DNA from: a virus
DNA: 23,638 nt
IMG/VR virus record: IMGVR_UViG_3300044825_003208
Location: 1-23,638 of that record
Direction: 5' to 3' (one strand)
Part shown: positions 16,101 to 22,615 of the stretch, in pieces
Layout: the number at the start of each line of letters is the position of its first letter
Position numbering within the stretch: position 1 is the first letter of the stretch
Position numbers and translations under genes: made by a program
Notes under the pieces: model-generated
Seen by the model: only the letters and a program-made list of their open reading frames with translations
Told to the model about the DNA's origin: nothing
The model's database searches: none

Positions 16101-18032
16101 CGCCGCGGCACGCCGCGTGTCGATCAGCTTCAGGTGCTCGCCCAGCTGCTTGTCGACCTGCCCGATCAGGTCGTCGCGCGCGGTACGCAGCCGCAGCAGA
16201 TCGTCCTGCTTGTCCTTCGGCAGCTTCGCGATCGCCGCCTTGAACTGCTTCAGGTCGTAGCCTTCGACGGCGCGTGCAGCTGCTGCAGCCGCGACGTTGC
16301 CACGACGCTGCGGGGAGTATTCCGCCGCGCGGACCTCGCGCAGCGTCTTGCCGTTCGCCACCACGAAATCGTCCATCTGCGCCAGCTCGGTGGCGAGATG
16401 CCTGTTGGCATCGGCACGCAGCGCTTCCTTGAAAGCATGCGGCGACGAGGCCCCATACAGGTCCGCCGCGCGCTTGGCCTCATGTAGATCCTTGATGGCG
16501 CGCACGCCGCCGGCGCCCTTGATGTCCGGCACCTTGTTGCCGGCCACCAGGTCCTCGACGATCTTCTCCTTCCGCGACAGCAGCTGGGCGGATTTGCCGT
16601 ATCCCTTGCCCGACATGACCTGCGAGGTGCGGATCTGGAACTTCGATCCGATCCGGTCGGAAATCGCCCGGGCCAGGCCCGCCATGTTGCCGCGCCGCGC
16701 CGCCATCACCGCGGCCGCGCCACCGATCAGCGCGCCGGCAGCAGCACCGGCGCCGACGGTGTGCACCGCGCGATCCTTCGAGGTGAACTTGCCGTCCTCA
16801 TCCCGGTACGGGTTGCCCTTCTTGCCGCTGCCGATCGCGCCGACCGCGCGGCTCGCGCCATAGGCTGCCCCGCCACCGAGCAGCGCGCCGCCGATCGCGC
16901 CGGCGGCACCCGCGATGGACTGGCCGACCGCGCCCAGGGCGCGCAGGCGCACCGCCTTCTGCATCTCCTCGTAGCTGCCGCCGGCGAGTGCGACCTTCAG
17001 CAGCGCCTGGGTCTTCTCGTCGAGACCTTCGCCCTTGCGCACCACGCGATAGGTGAACGGGTCGATGGAGCGCCCATGCACCTCGGGGTCGAGCCAGCTT
17101 CCCTTCACGGACTGGTTGATCTTGGCGCCGATCAGCAGGCCGGGGACGGCGATTGCCGCAAGGCGACGCACCTTCCCGCTGGTCAGGCCGGCGGCGGCCA
17201 GGGCACGGCCGACCTTGCCGGTGGGCGGATGCTTGGCGCTTTCCTCGGCGGCGCGCGCCAGGTTGCGCATCGCGCTTTCCACCGCGGCGATGCCCTTGTC
17301 CCCGATGAAACGGCCCGCCTTCCCGCCGCCGCTTACCGCCCCGCTGACGACGCGCCGCGCCGCCTCGGGGCTGATGCCATTCCAGTTGCGACCGGCGACC
17401 TTGCCCGCGAGCGTGACTCCCTTGTTGGCCACCGTCCGGGCGCCATGCACCGGCACACCAACCAGGAGGGCGGCGGAGACGCGGCCAATCTGCTCGCCGA
17501 GCTTGCCCGTGCCGCGACGCACAAAGCCTGTCTTGCCTGGCGCGCGGGTGCGCGCGAGGGAGGCAGCCGCGGCGACGCCGGCTCCATAGGTGCCAAGCGT
17601 GCGGATCGACTCGCCGGCGGCGCGATATCGGTCGGATACCAGGGCGGTAGAGGTGGCGGCCTCGTAGCCGGCGTTCTCCTCCTGCAGCTTCTTGTGCTCG
17701 TTTCGGGTGCGCGGCATCGGCGGGGATGGCGGAGGGGTGGAGGCGCCTGCCCCCTTATCCGTGAAGCGCCCGTTCTCGTCGCGCGGGTGCTCGTGCTCCT
17801 CGAAATTGTCCTCGGCCACCTTGCGCAGCCCCGCCAGGTGCTCGTCCACCTTGGCCAGGGCGCGCTGGTGCGGGTTGGCGCCGCGATAGTGGCGCTCATA
17901 CTGGTCCTTCAAAGCCTGCAGCCGGGTGGTCGGCCGGCCGTCGCCCAGGGCCACCCAGGCGGCATGATCGGCGACCCGCTTCTTCAGGTCGGCGATCAGC
18001 TCGGCCGAAAAGCGCGCGCGCGGTCGGCTCAT
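13149..18032 (-). CDS. Giant (1627-aa) capsid-module protein with glycine-zipper segments, unknown function
   Basis: I recognise no named domain. Visible features: a charged N-terminus; an HPRDENGRFTDKG motif at 82-94; hydrophobic Gly/Ala-rich segments near 149-160, 185-194 and 292-304; a double glycine zipper at about 368-402 and 424-446, with a second motif (YRDEDGKFTSK, 409-419) between them; a Lys/Ala/Glu-rich coiled-coil-like middle (about 600-860); a further hydrophobic patch (WPLLAGAGGAAMAYGDWLYG); and a Gly/Asn/Gln-rich linker (QNQNSQGGGGGQQQGG). A third motif variant (SGSDRGGEFASKGGG) lies near 1385, followed by a long Gly/Ala-rich C-terminus with repeated GxxxG spacing. The start overlaps the protease stop (ATGA) and its stop overlaps the scaffold-like start. 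Size, membrane-active-looking segments and position suggest an internal capsid protein, possibly ejected with DNA; this is inference. Confidence 0.75.
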   Translation of the reverse strand: MSRPRARFSAELIADLKKRVADHAAWVALGDGRPTTRLQALKDQYERHYRGANPHQRALAKVDEHLAGLRKVAEDNFEEHEHPRDENGRFTDKGAGASTPPPSPPMPRTRNEHKKLQEENAGYEAATSTALVSDRYRAAGESIRTLGTYGAGVAAAASLARTRAPGKTGFVRRGTGKLGEQIGRVSAALLVGVPVHGARTVANKGVTLAGKVAGRNWNGISPEAARRVVSGAVSGGGKAGRFIGDKGIAAVESAMRNLARAAEESAKHPPTGKVGRALAAAGLTSGKVRRLAAIAVPGLLIGAKINQSVKGSWLDPEVHGRSIDPFTYRVVRKGEGLDEKTQALLKVALAGGSYEEMQKAVRLRALGAVGQSIAGAAGAIGGALLGGGAAYGASRAVGAIGSGKKGNPYRDEDGKFTSKDRAVHTVGAGAAAGALIGGAAAVMAARRGNMAGLARAISDRIGSKFQIRTSQVMSGKGYGKSAQLLSRKEKIVEDLVAGNKVPDIKGAGGVRAIKDLHEAKRAADLYGASSPHAFKEALRADANRHLATELAQMDDFVVANGKTLREVRAAEYSPQRRGNVAAAAAARAVEGYDLKQFKAAIAKLPKDKQDDLLRLRTARDDLIGQVDKQLGEHLKLIDTRRAAAKAAEDATQKTADALEPLKTRMAEAGANPPAELKAEFDAAEAAFKKARTAETRAIKAFEDLKTKGPDITGISGKPIAAPSTGDMARTNLDMERRARDAAESLFDTNLERVRGEQLAELRHYKARMTAAAAAGVGRGSVPRAARVARKELLLAQGKLRVARNAANEATLAGAPKEQIAALRNKVIAAANERAQAAEAFETAITGSKASRTILPPGVRKQLDVAMRDYGQIRGAVSRRVAEFAAKPTTKNLLDTLGTMARRGKTEFKSTLRSLFTEQQGDKTVLSPERIMRAWPLLAGAGGAAMAYGDWLYGKMTKPPGQRAREKMPNNMKLERHTDPVTGGGFVGVSMTDPDNKNERVFLWGRRWARDGAPREQIFAGGRVSDFRNRQNQNSQGGGGGQQQGGDARNLPKDLAKKIQDGWDDKQIEAAKPDFDGAPEVKFRKGADADSARNGAAGEFMNHIRKEIGGQTPEKGGFWNTLGDLFSRQGAILKPGQMTNLITGWSGDGMFRQGMFAKNEGLKGGDADAATEALSDEISRIMRENAPRDDRQRANLHRAVHIVGMTKKIPADSLASIHASIKGTSGAGTEAPRARKSSTSQFDLPEGWKSDEVKEVAQGHAPRVAKALAMHEKDDTTGLGIAIGMLARKVHADHRLGMRHSISVVADTLVGAAMDSSALSRGAARDSIRAGEYDVFYNEMDRIAQDLVEKLRREAKKVTPTGALRKSVLGYARRAFDETRITRQPSGSDRGGEFASKGGGAASASTPSPPKAGGSKMGGPQSELPVGGQKPVKERAFTDPHRMSGAFAAEVGSAGGGIAAFKLADRYLNARAGRRAAVSALAGAAPARTGAVMRLATRFLPAMGGVAGTAVRLGASIAGAAAGGAVANEAAQRAVDAGYRAAGRKSPGRYEPPAATDFGQIAAEFVGSTVGVIAGGAAGAVGGPVGSFAGATAGSVAGAEVGKQIHRWFTGYDKKASSRIGRYFEGLR

Positions 18033-18631
18033 GCGCCATCTCGCATCTGCGAGAAGGTGCGCGGGCGGGCCTTCCAGAGCGTGCCGAAAGTCGGCGGCTG
18101 GACCGGGCGCGCCTTCCAGGCTTCAGCGAAGGTGGGGATATGGCCCACCAGGCGGAGCTGCTCGACCACGCCATCCGCCTTCTGCAGCTCGGCGAACCGG
18201 GCCGTGGGGATGCAGGGGTTGTCGACCAGGGAGAGTTCGGTGACGTGCGGCGTGTACCGGGTGAGGTCGCCGTCCTTCCACTTCTTCAGGTAGGAGCCGC
18301 CGACGGAGAAGCCGGTGTAGACGCCCTGGAGGCACTTCTGCCACTCGTTCTCGTCCACCACCTTGGCGACGACATCGATGGCCATGGCGGCATCGTCGAA
18401 GGCGAGATCAACGAGCTTGCCGGCCACCGTCTTGGTGTGCATGACGCGAAGGTTGCCCTTGGACAGGCCGCCGCTGGCGTCCTCGAAGGACTTCGACCAC
18501 TTCTCGAAGGCTGGCTTCGCGGTCGCGTAGTCCATGATCTCGCGGGCGTTGTCAGGGGTTTCCTGCGCCGCCCGCCCGATGATCAGGCGCTTTTCCTCGT
18601 CGATCTTCGCAAGCGGGATGATGAAGTTCAT
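18029..18631 (-). CDS. HK97-type prohead protease
   Basis: A 200-aa serine protease that would process capsid and internal proteins during head maturation. The fold pattern is clear: N-terminal strand MNFIIPLAKIDEEKRLIIGRA, then LRVMHTKTVAGKLVDL with candidate catalytic His65, GVYTGFSVGG with Ser109, and TELSLVDNPCIPTARF with an acidic residue (Glu132) in the place expected for the third catalytic member. I chose the ATG at 18631 (GGTGGGG upstream) over a GTG at 18676, because the family starts with this strand. The C-terminal tail carries a 14-residue tandem repeat (PTFAEAWKARPVQP then PTFGTLWKARPRTF). It overlaps the 1627-aa gene as ATGA. The plus-strand Bro-N gene lies upstream. Confidence 0.9.
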   Translation of the reverse strand: MNFIIPLAKIDEEKRLIIGRAAQETPDNAREIMDYATAKPAFEKWSKSFEDASGGLSKGNLRVMHTKTVAGKLVDLAFDDAAMAIDVVAKVVDENEWQKCLQGVYTGFSVGGSYLKKWKDGDLTRYTPHVTELSLVDNPCIPTARFAELQKADGVVEQLRLVGHIPTFAEAWKARPVQPPTFGTLWKARPRTFSQMRDGA

Positions 18632-18833
18632 GCCGAAAGCCCCACCGGTTCGTGACGGGGCAATCAGGCGTGCCACTGGTTCCCGGCGCTATGGTCGTGG
18701 TAGGAAAGCGGGCGGGCCTGGAAGAGGGGTAAACAGAACAATCCGCCTCCCCGCGCCTCGCAGACGAAGGCGAGCGGGTTAACCAGCTAATGGCGGACGC
18801 TACGGGCCGCCTGACATACAGGGCCTTGATATC
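18632..18833. other. 202-bp divergent intergenic region between protease and Bro-N genes
   Basis: It separates the minus-strand protease from the plus-strand Bro-N gene. I find only weak signals: AGGG about 10 nt before the Bro-N ATG, a short CTCGC/GCGAG inverted repeat near 18765-18785, and AT-richer patches (GGGTAAACAGAACAATCC, GGGTTAACCAGCTAATGG) that might hold a promoter. No sigma-70 pair with good spacing is convincing. Confidence 0.4.
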
Positions 18834-19391
18834 ATGAGCGATAAGCCACAGAAGCCCGGCGAAAAATTCGGTCTGGACATTCCGTTTGAGGAAGCCCTTG
18901 AGCGGTTTGCGAAGGTGACCAAAGAAGAGGTGGAAGCCGCTGCTGGTGATGGGGAGGGGAGCCTTACCATCCGAGATGGAGAGACCGACGACGTTCCGTT
19001 CAAGGGAACAAAAATCCGTCGAGTGTTCCATGAAAGTGAATGGTGGTTTTCCATTGTAGATGTGGTCGGGAGTTTGACGGAAACCACCAACGCGAACCGC
19101 CTCTGGTCAGACATAAAGCGGCAAATGGTTGAAAAGGAAGGGTTTTCTGAGTTATACGACGAAATCGTAAAACTGAATATGCCCGGTAAAGATGGGAAGC
19201 AGTATCCGACCGATGCTGCAAACCCGGAGACGCTATTCCGCATTATTCAATCCATTCGCTCCCCTCGCGCGGAACCATTTAAGCGGTGGCTGGCGAGGGT
19301 GGGATATGAGCGCATTAAGGAAGTTCAGAACCCCGAAATCGCAATTAAGCGGGCTGTCATGGCCTCCGCCGCCCGCGCGTATGCTGCTTGA
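18834..19391 (+). CDS. Bro-N domain (BRO family) moron, C-terminally short
   Basis: A 185-aa plus-strand protein inside the minus-strand head operon. Residues 1-45 hold a small acidic module (FGLDIPFEEALERFAKVTKEEVE) often seen next to or fused with Bro domains. Residues about 58-175 are a Bro-N domain: KIRRVFHESEWWFSIVDVVG, LTETTNANRLWSDIKRQM, AANPETLFRIIQSIRSP, AEPFKRWLARVGYERIKE, NPEIAIKRAV. Bro-N proteins bind DNA and often act as antirepressor-like regulators. Related bacterial proteins usually continue after IDRA/IKRA with a helical C-terminal part of about 100 residues; here the frame stops after about ten Ala-rich residues. Codon and base composition are visibly less GC-rich than neighbours, which points to recent acquisition. 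Its last 67 nt overlap the 3' end of the convergent 145-aa gene. Confidence 0.85.
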   Translation: MSDKPQKPGEKFGLDIPFEEALERFAKVTKEEVEAAAGDGEGSLTIRDGETDDVPFKGTKIRRVFHESEWWFSIVDVVGSLTETTNANRLWSDIKRQMVEKEGFSELYDEIVKLNMPGKDGKQYPTDAANPETLFRIIQSIRSPRAEPFKRWLARVGYERIKEVQNPEIAIKRAVMASAARAYAA

Positions 19392-19762
19392 CGCTCGCGG
19401 CCGCGGCGAATGTGCCGCGCGGCGCCGTAAACCGCGCCGATTGCGGCCCCATGGCCAGCACCCAGGAATGCCAGGGCCGCGCGCTCCCTACCCCGCCCCC
19501 CAATCGCCCTGCCGATCGCTGCACCAACAACTCCACCGACGACGGTGTTGTTCGCCATATCGCCGATGTCCCCGATGGTGGCCAGCGTGCGGCGCACCGC
19601 ACCCACCTTCTTCCCCTCAGTGACACGCTGCTGCCGACGCCCAGACTCGTAGGCCAGCGGGTTCAGCGGATGCCATGCCGAATTGCTGATCCCAGCGAGG
19701 AAGCCGCTCTTCGCCAGCTTCTGCCCACGACCCACAGCCTTTGCCAGCGGAAGCTTGATCAT
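19325..19762 (-). CDS. Small glycine-zipper head-module protein
   Basis: A 145-aa protein beginning MIKLPLAKAV, nearly the same start as the 336-aa protein at 22612-23622. After a basic N-terminal region it has a Gly/Ala hydrophobic stretch (VVGGVVGAAIGRAIGG and LAFLGAGHGAAIGAVYGAA) with GxxxG-type spacing, then a basic tail. Such glycine zippers are found in membrane-inserting and pore-forming proteins. The ATG at 19762 makes TGATG with the upstream gpF-like stop; a GTG one codon earlier is also possible. Its 3' end overlaps the convergent Bro-N gene. I recognise no named family. Confidence 0.7.
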   Translation of the reverse strand: MIKLPLAKAVGRGQKLAKSGFLAGISNSAWHPLNPLAYESGRRQQRVTEGKKVGAVRRTLATIGDIGDMANNTVVGGVVGAAIGRAIGGRGRERAALAFLGAGHGAAIGAVYGAARHIRRGRERQAAYARAAEAMTARLIAISGF

Positions 19763-21963
19763 CACGCCATCTCCATCTCTTCGGGGTTGTCGGCTACCAG
19801 ACTGGTACCAAAGCGCGCCGCGGTTCCCCGCTCCACCAGGTGGGTGGAGAACGTGCAGCGGCAGCGCACCACCTGCCGCGCCGGCGCCTCGTCATCGTGC
19901 GGCCAGCGGATGAAATCCCCGCTCGCGGTCTGGAACCGGGTGTGCAGCCCCACCACCGCCTTGCCGTTCAGCTCGCGGTGATCGTCCCGGGTCCGCTCGT
20001 CATCGGTGGCGATCCAGGTCTTGATCACGGTGAAGCCGGGCTGCTCCTGCAGGGCCTCATCGATGGCGGCCATGTGCCCCGTGTTCGCGGCGCGCAGCCC
20101 CTCGGTGCGAGCGATGGTGAGGGCGCGGTAGGCGAGGTAGCGGCGGTGGTAGGCATCCACCATGCGGTCGATCCGCTCCGGCTCCAGCGCCGTCCCGTCG
20201 GCGATCGCGCGCTTGAGGGGGCCGTCGAACCGCTTGTCGCGCAGGGCCCGGTTCAGGGCGTTCGGGTCCAGACCTTCCAGCGCGGCGCGGTAGGTGACGA
20301 CGTGTCCGGCCTGGTTCGGGGTCAGGCCGATGGTCTGGCGCAGCAGGCGGGCCGTGGCATCTGGGGAGGCGCCGCTGCGGGCCTGGTAGAGCAGCACGCT
20401 GCGGATCGTCTGCAGCTGCTCGTCGGCGAGCTGGCCAGCGAGCTTCAGGCGGTGCCCCTCGATCGCCTGCGTCACCCAGGGGGAGCGGGCGTCGAAGGTG
20501 AAGGAGATGGTGCGTGGCGTGCCCGCGTCGTCGGTGAAGGTGGTGGGCACCGGCGTGCCGGCCCCGCCCCGGGCGGCGGCATCAAGGGGCGAGAGAGCAC
20601 CGGCAAGGTCCTCGGCGAAGGCCTCGCGCAGCGCCCCGCGGCGCACTTCCATCTCGAGCGGGCTGAGGGTCTTCCAGTCGCGGAACACGCCGGCGATGCG
20701 GCTGGCCAGCGATTCCTCGACGCCGGTGCCGGCTTCGTAGATCTCGGCGGCGACGCCAACCAGGTCGTCGGGCGCAGCCTTGGCCAGAACGTTCGGTCGA
20801 AAATTCCCGAATTCTTGCGGCGTATTTTTCTTGACAAGCTCCGACGCGGCCACCGCCTTCTCGGCCCGGCGCCGCGCGAAATGCCACGCCAGCCCGCCGC
20901 CCAGGGCCGCGCCGCCCAGGATGGCGCCCAGGCGCGCCGGCTTGCCGCGCAGCACCGCCAGCAGCTTGAACGGGACCGCCATGGCCGGCTTCACCGCCTG
21001 GCGGGCCGCCTGCACCTTCTGGCGCTCGATGTCGGCGAAGACGCGGGTGCGGTGACCGATATCGGCGCGGATCTCGCCGGCGAGCTTCTGGCGGGCGCCA
21101 CGGGTCGGATATCCCTCGTCCACCATTCGGGTATGGGCGGGAGTGACGCGCAGCGCGTTGCGGACCGTCTCCGTCACACGCGGGCGGATCAGCCTGGGGA
21201 CGGGCAGGCCTTCGCTCTGGAAGACGTGCCGGCGCATCTCCTGGGTGCTGATACCCCGGGCGATCTGCTCCAGCTCCTTCATGGAGCGGGCGCCCAGCAT
21301 CGTCTCGCCGGCGGCGAACATCTCTTCCAGGCCCTGACGGGTCAGGTTCGCCGACTTGCCGCCCGGCCAGGCCACTTTCGGCGCGCCACGACGGGTACGC
21401 TCGAACTCCTTGACCTTCGGCACCGCCACGCTGGCATCCACCCGCACACGCTTCGCGGGCCGCGCGTTCGCCGCCAGATCGTCGGCCTGGGCACGCAGGC
21501 CCGCCTGGCGCTGGCGCAGATGGCGTTCGCCCTCAGGATCGAGGCTGGCGTGCACCGTCTCGCCCTCGACCTCGTAGGGCTCGGAGAACTCCGCCATGTG
21601 GGCGCGCAGCTCCTTGCCCGTCCGGTTGGCCATGCTGCGCAGGGTGCGCGTCGCGGTGCCGATCAGCCGGGTGCCGCGCGTGCCTCCCTCGGCCAACTGC
21701 GTCGCCGTCCTGCCCTGGCGGGCGATGCGCTGCTCCGAGGTGCGGAGCTGGGCACGGAACGGCTCGCCCGCCTGTTTGGTGCGGCCGAACAGGAAGCGGC
21801 GGGCCACGCCCAGGGTGCCAGCCCCGGCCGCGGCGCCGGCGACGGCACCGGTGGTGGCGATATCGGCCTGGTGGTTCTTCCACCGCGCGCGCGCCGCCTC
21901 GCGCCGCTGCTCCAGCTCGGCGTCGGTGAGCGGGGCACCGGGCGTGCGCTTTTCCAGGCTCAT
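19762..21963 (-). CDS. Minor head protein with C-terminal Mu gpF-like domain
   Basis: A 733-aa protein. The Mu F-like (SPP1 gp7-like) domain is at about 600-705: LTIARTEGLRAANTGHMAA, KTWIATDDERTRDDHRELNG, a Gly-Asp-Phe-Ile...WPHDDEAPARQVVRCRC signature. Gp7-type proteins associate with the portal and act in head assembly and DNA delivery. Family members are commonly 250-450 aa; this one has an extra N-terminal region (1 to about 380) with two Gly/Ala hydrophobic segments (AVAGAAAGAGTLGVA near 40-54 and LGAILGGAALGGGLAWHFA near 345-365). The linker after it (VKKNTPQEFGNFRPNVLAKA, about 379-398) is encoded by unusually AT-rich DNA. I chose the ATG at 21963 because it makes ATGA with the upstream stop. 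Confidence 0.88.
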   Translation of the reverse strand: MSLEKRTPGAPLTDAELEQRREAARARWKNHQADIATTGAVAGAAAGAGTLGVARRFLFGRTKQAGEPFRAQLRTSEQRIARQGRTATQLAEGGTRGTRLIGTATRTLRSMANRTGKELRAHMAEFSEPYEVEGETVHASLDPEGERHLRQRQAGLRAQADDLAANARPAKRVRVDASVAVPKVKEFERTRRGAPKVAWPGGKSANLTRQGLEEMFAAGETMLGARSMKELEQIARGISTQEMRRHVFQSEGLPVPRLIRPRVTETVRNALRVTPAHTRMVDEGYPTRGARQKLAGEIRADIGHRTRVFADIERQKVQAARQAVKPAMAVPFKLLAVLRGKPARLGAILGGAALGGGLAWHFARRRAEKAVAASELVKKNTPQEFGNFRPNVLAKAAPDDLVGVAAEIYEAGTGVEESLASRIAGVFRDWKTLSPLEMEVRRGALREAFAEDLAGALSPLDAAARGGAGTPVPTTFTDDAGTPRTISFTFDARSPWVTQAIEGHRLKLAGQLADEQLQTIRSVLLYQARSGASPDATARLLRQTIGLTPNQAGHVVTYRAALEGLDPNALNRALRDKRFDGPLKRAIADGTALEPERIDRMVDAYHRRYLAYRALTIARTEGLRAANTGHMAAIDEALQEQPGFTVIKTWIATDDERTRDDHRELNGKAVVGLHTRFQTASGDFIRWPHDDEAPARQVVRCRCTFSTHLVERGTAARFGTSLVADNPEEMEMA

Positions 21964-22274
21964 GCCGGGTCCGGCAGCCATTCGGGCGGAATGTCGGGCA
22001 GGTCCACCACCTGGTTGGCCATGGCGTGGGTGCTGTCGGCGCAGAAGCGGATCTTCCCCGCGTGCAGGAAGTAGTGGCAGGTCACCTTCTGCTCGAGGCC
22101 GAGCCAGTATTCCGCCTTCATCGACGGGTTCAGGGTCGGCTCATCGGCCTTGCCGTTCCAGGTCCACGGGTTCGGGCCGGTGATGGTGAAGATGTGCAGC
22201 TGCGAACAGGCTGGGCACCAGTGGGCGATGTTGCCGTGCTCGGTCTTCAGCAGACGGCGGGAGAGGAGCTTCAT
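21960..22274 (-). CDS. DUF6527-type protein, second copy
   Basis: A 104-aa protein, paralogous to the neighbour upstream. Shared pattern: HWCPACSQLHIF (Cys20, Cys23, His27), NPWTWNGKADEPTLNPS, TCHYFLHAGKIRF (Cys66, His67), DSTHAMANQVVDLPDIP (His83). The conserved Cys/His set suggests a metal site, probably zinc. This family is frequent in phages and is sometimes mislabelled ammonia monooxygenase; its function is unknown. The ATG at 22274 overlaps the first copy's stop as ATGA, which rules out the longer frame to 22394. Confidence 0.85.
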   Translation of the reverse strand: MKLLSRRLLKTEHGNIAHWCPACSQLHIFTITGPNPWTWNGKADEPTLNPSMKAEYWLGLEQKVTCHYFLHAGKIRFCADSTHAMANQVVDLPDIPPEWLPDPA

Positions 22275-22615
22275 CCCTCCCCTCCCTGCAGATACCAGTC
22301 GGAGAGGTCCGGCAAATCGACGGTCTGCCCCTTCAAGGCGTGGGTGCAGTCGCCGAGGAACTCGATCTTCCCGTTGCGGAGGAAGTAGTGGCACACCTCA
22401 TCAGGCTGCGGCTCCTCGTCCTTTGACCAGGGGATGCGCACCACCATTGATGGGCTGAACGTGGGCTGCTCCGCATTCCCGTCCCAGGTCCAGCGCGCAC
22501 CCGTGTACGGATTGGGCGCGTTGACGTTGAACCGATGCGTGGTCTCGCACCCCGGGCAGTAGTGGATCGGCTCCCCGGCCAGAAGGACGATCTTTCGCGA
22601 CAGGACCTGGGTCAC
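22271..22615 (-). CDS. DUF6527-type protein, first copy
   Basis: A 114-aa protein with the same skeleton as the copy downstream: IHYCPGCETTHRF (Cys20, Cys23, His27), RWTWDGNAEQPTFSPSM, EVCHYFLRNGKIEFLGD (Cys75, His76) and CTHALKGQTVDLPDL (His92). It starts with GTG at 22615, which overlaps the upstream stop as GTGA. Metal binding is inferred from the conserved Cys/His residues; the biological role is unknown. Two copies side by side in a head operon suggest duplication and a possible heteromeric or specialised use. Confidence 0.85.
   Translation of the reverse strand: MTQVLSRKIVLLAGEPIHYCPGCETTHRFNVNAPNPYTGARWTWDGNAEQPTFSPSMVVRIPWSKDEEPQPDEVCHYFLRNGKIEFLGDCTHALKGQTVDLPDLSDWYLQGGEG

Noticed and set aside
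13149-18032. Sequencing error or gene fusion artefact explaining the 1627-aa frame
   Set aside because: The frame is continuous, has consistent codon use and coherent overlaps at both ends; hydrophobic and motif-bearing segments recur in the same frame throughout.
20795-20840. Possible internal promoter in the AT-rich stretch of the gpF-like gene
   Set aside because: A TTGACA-like or TTGTCA-like hexamer can be found on each strand, but no acceptable -10 element lies at 16-18 nt.
19840-22074. Plus-strand open frame of 744 codons opposite the gpF-like gene
   Set aside because: A shadow of the gpF-like gene; composition (Gly/Arg/His-rich) is that of an antisense frame, and it crosses several coupled minus-strand genes.
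21960-22615. Annotation as ammonia monooxygenase
   Set aside because: This family is sometimes labelled so in databases, but the proteins are about 100 aa, lack membrane segments and show no monooxygenase features.
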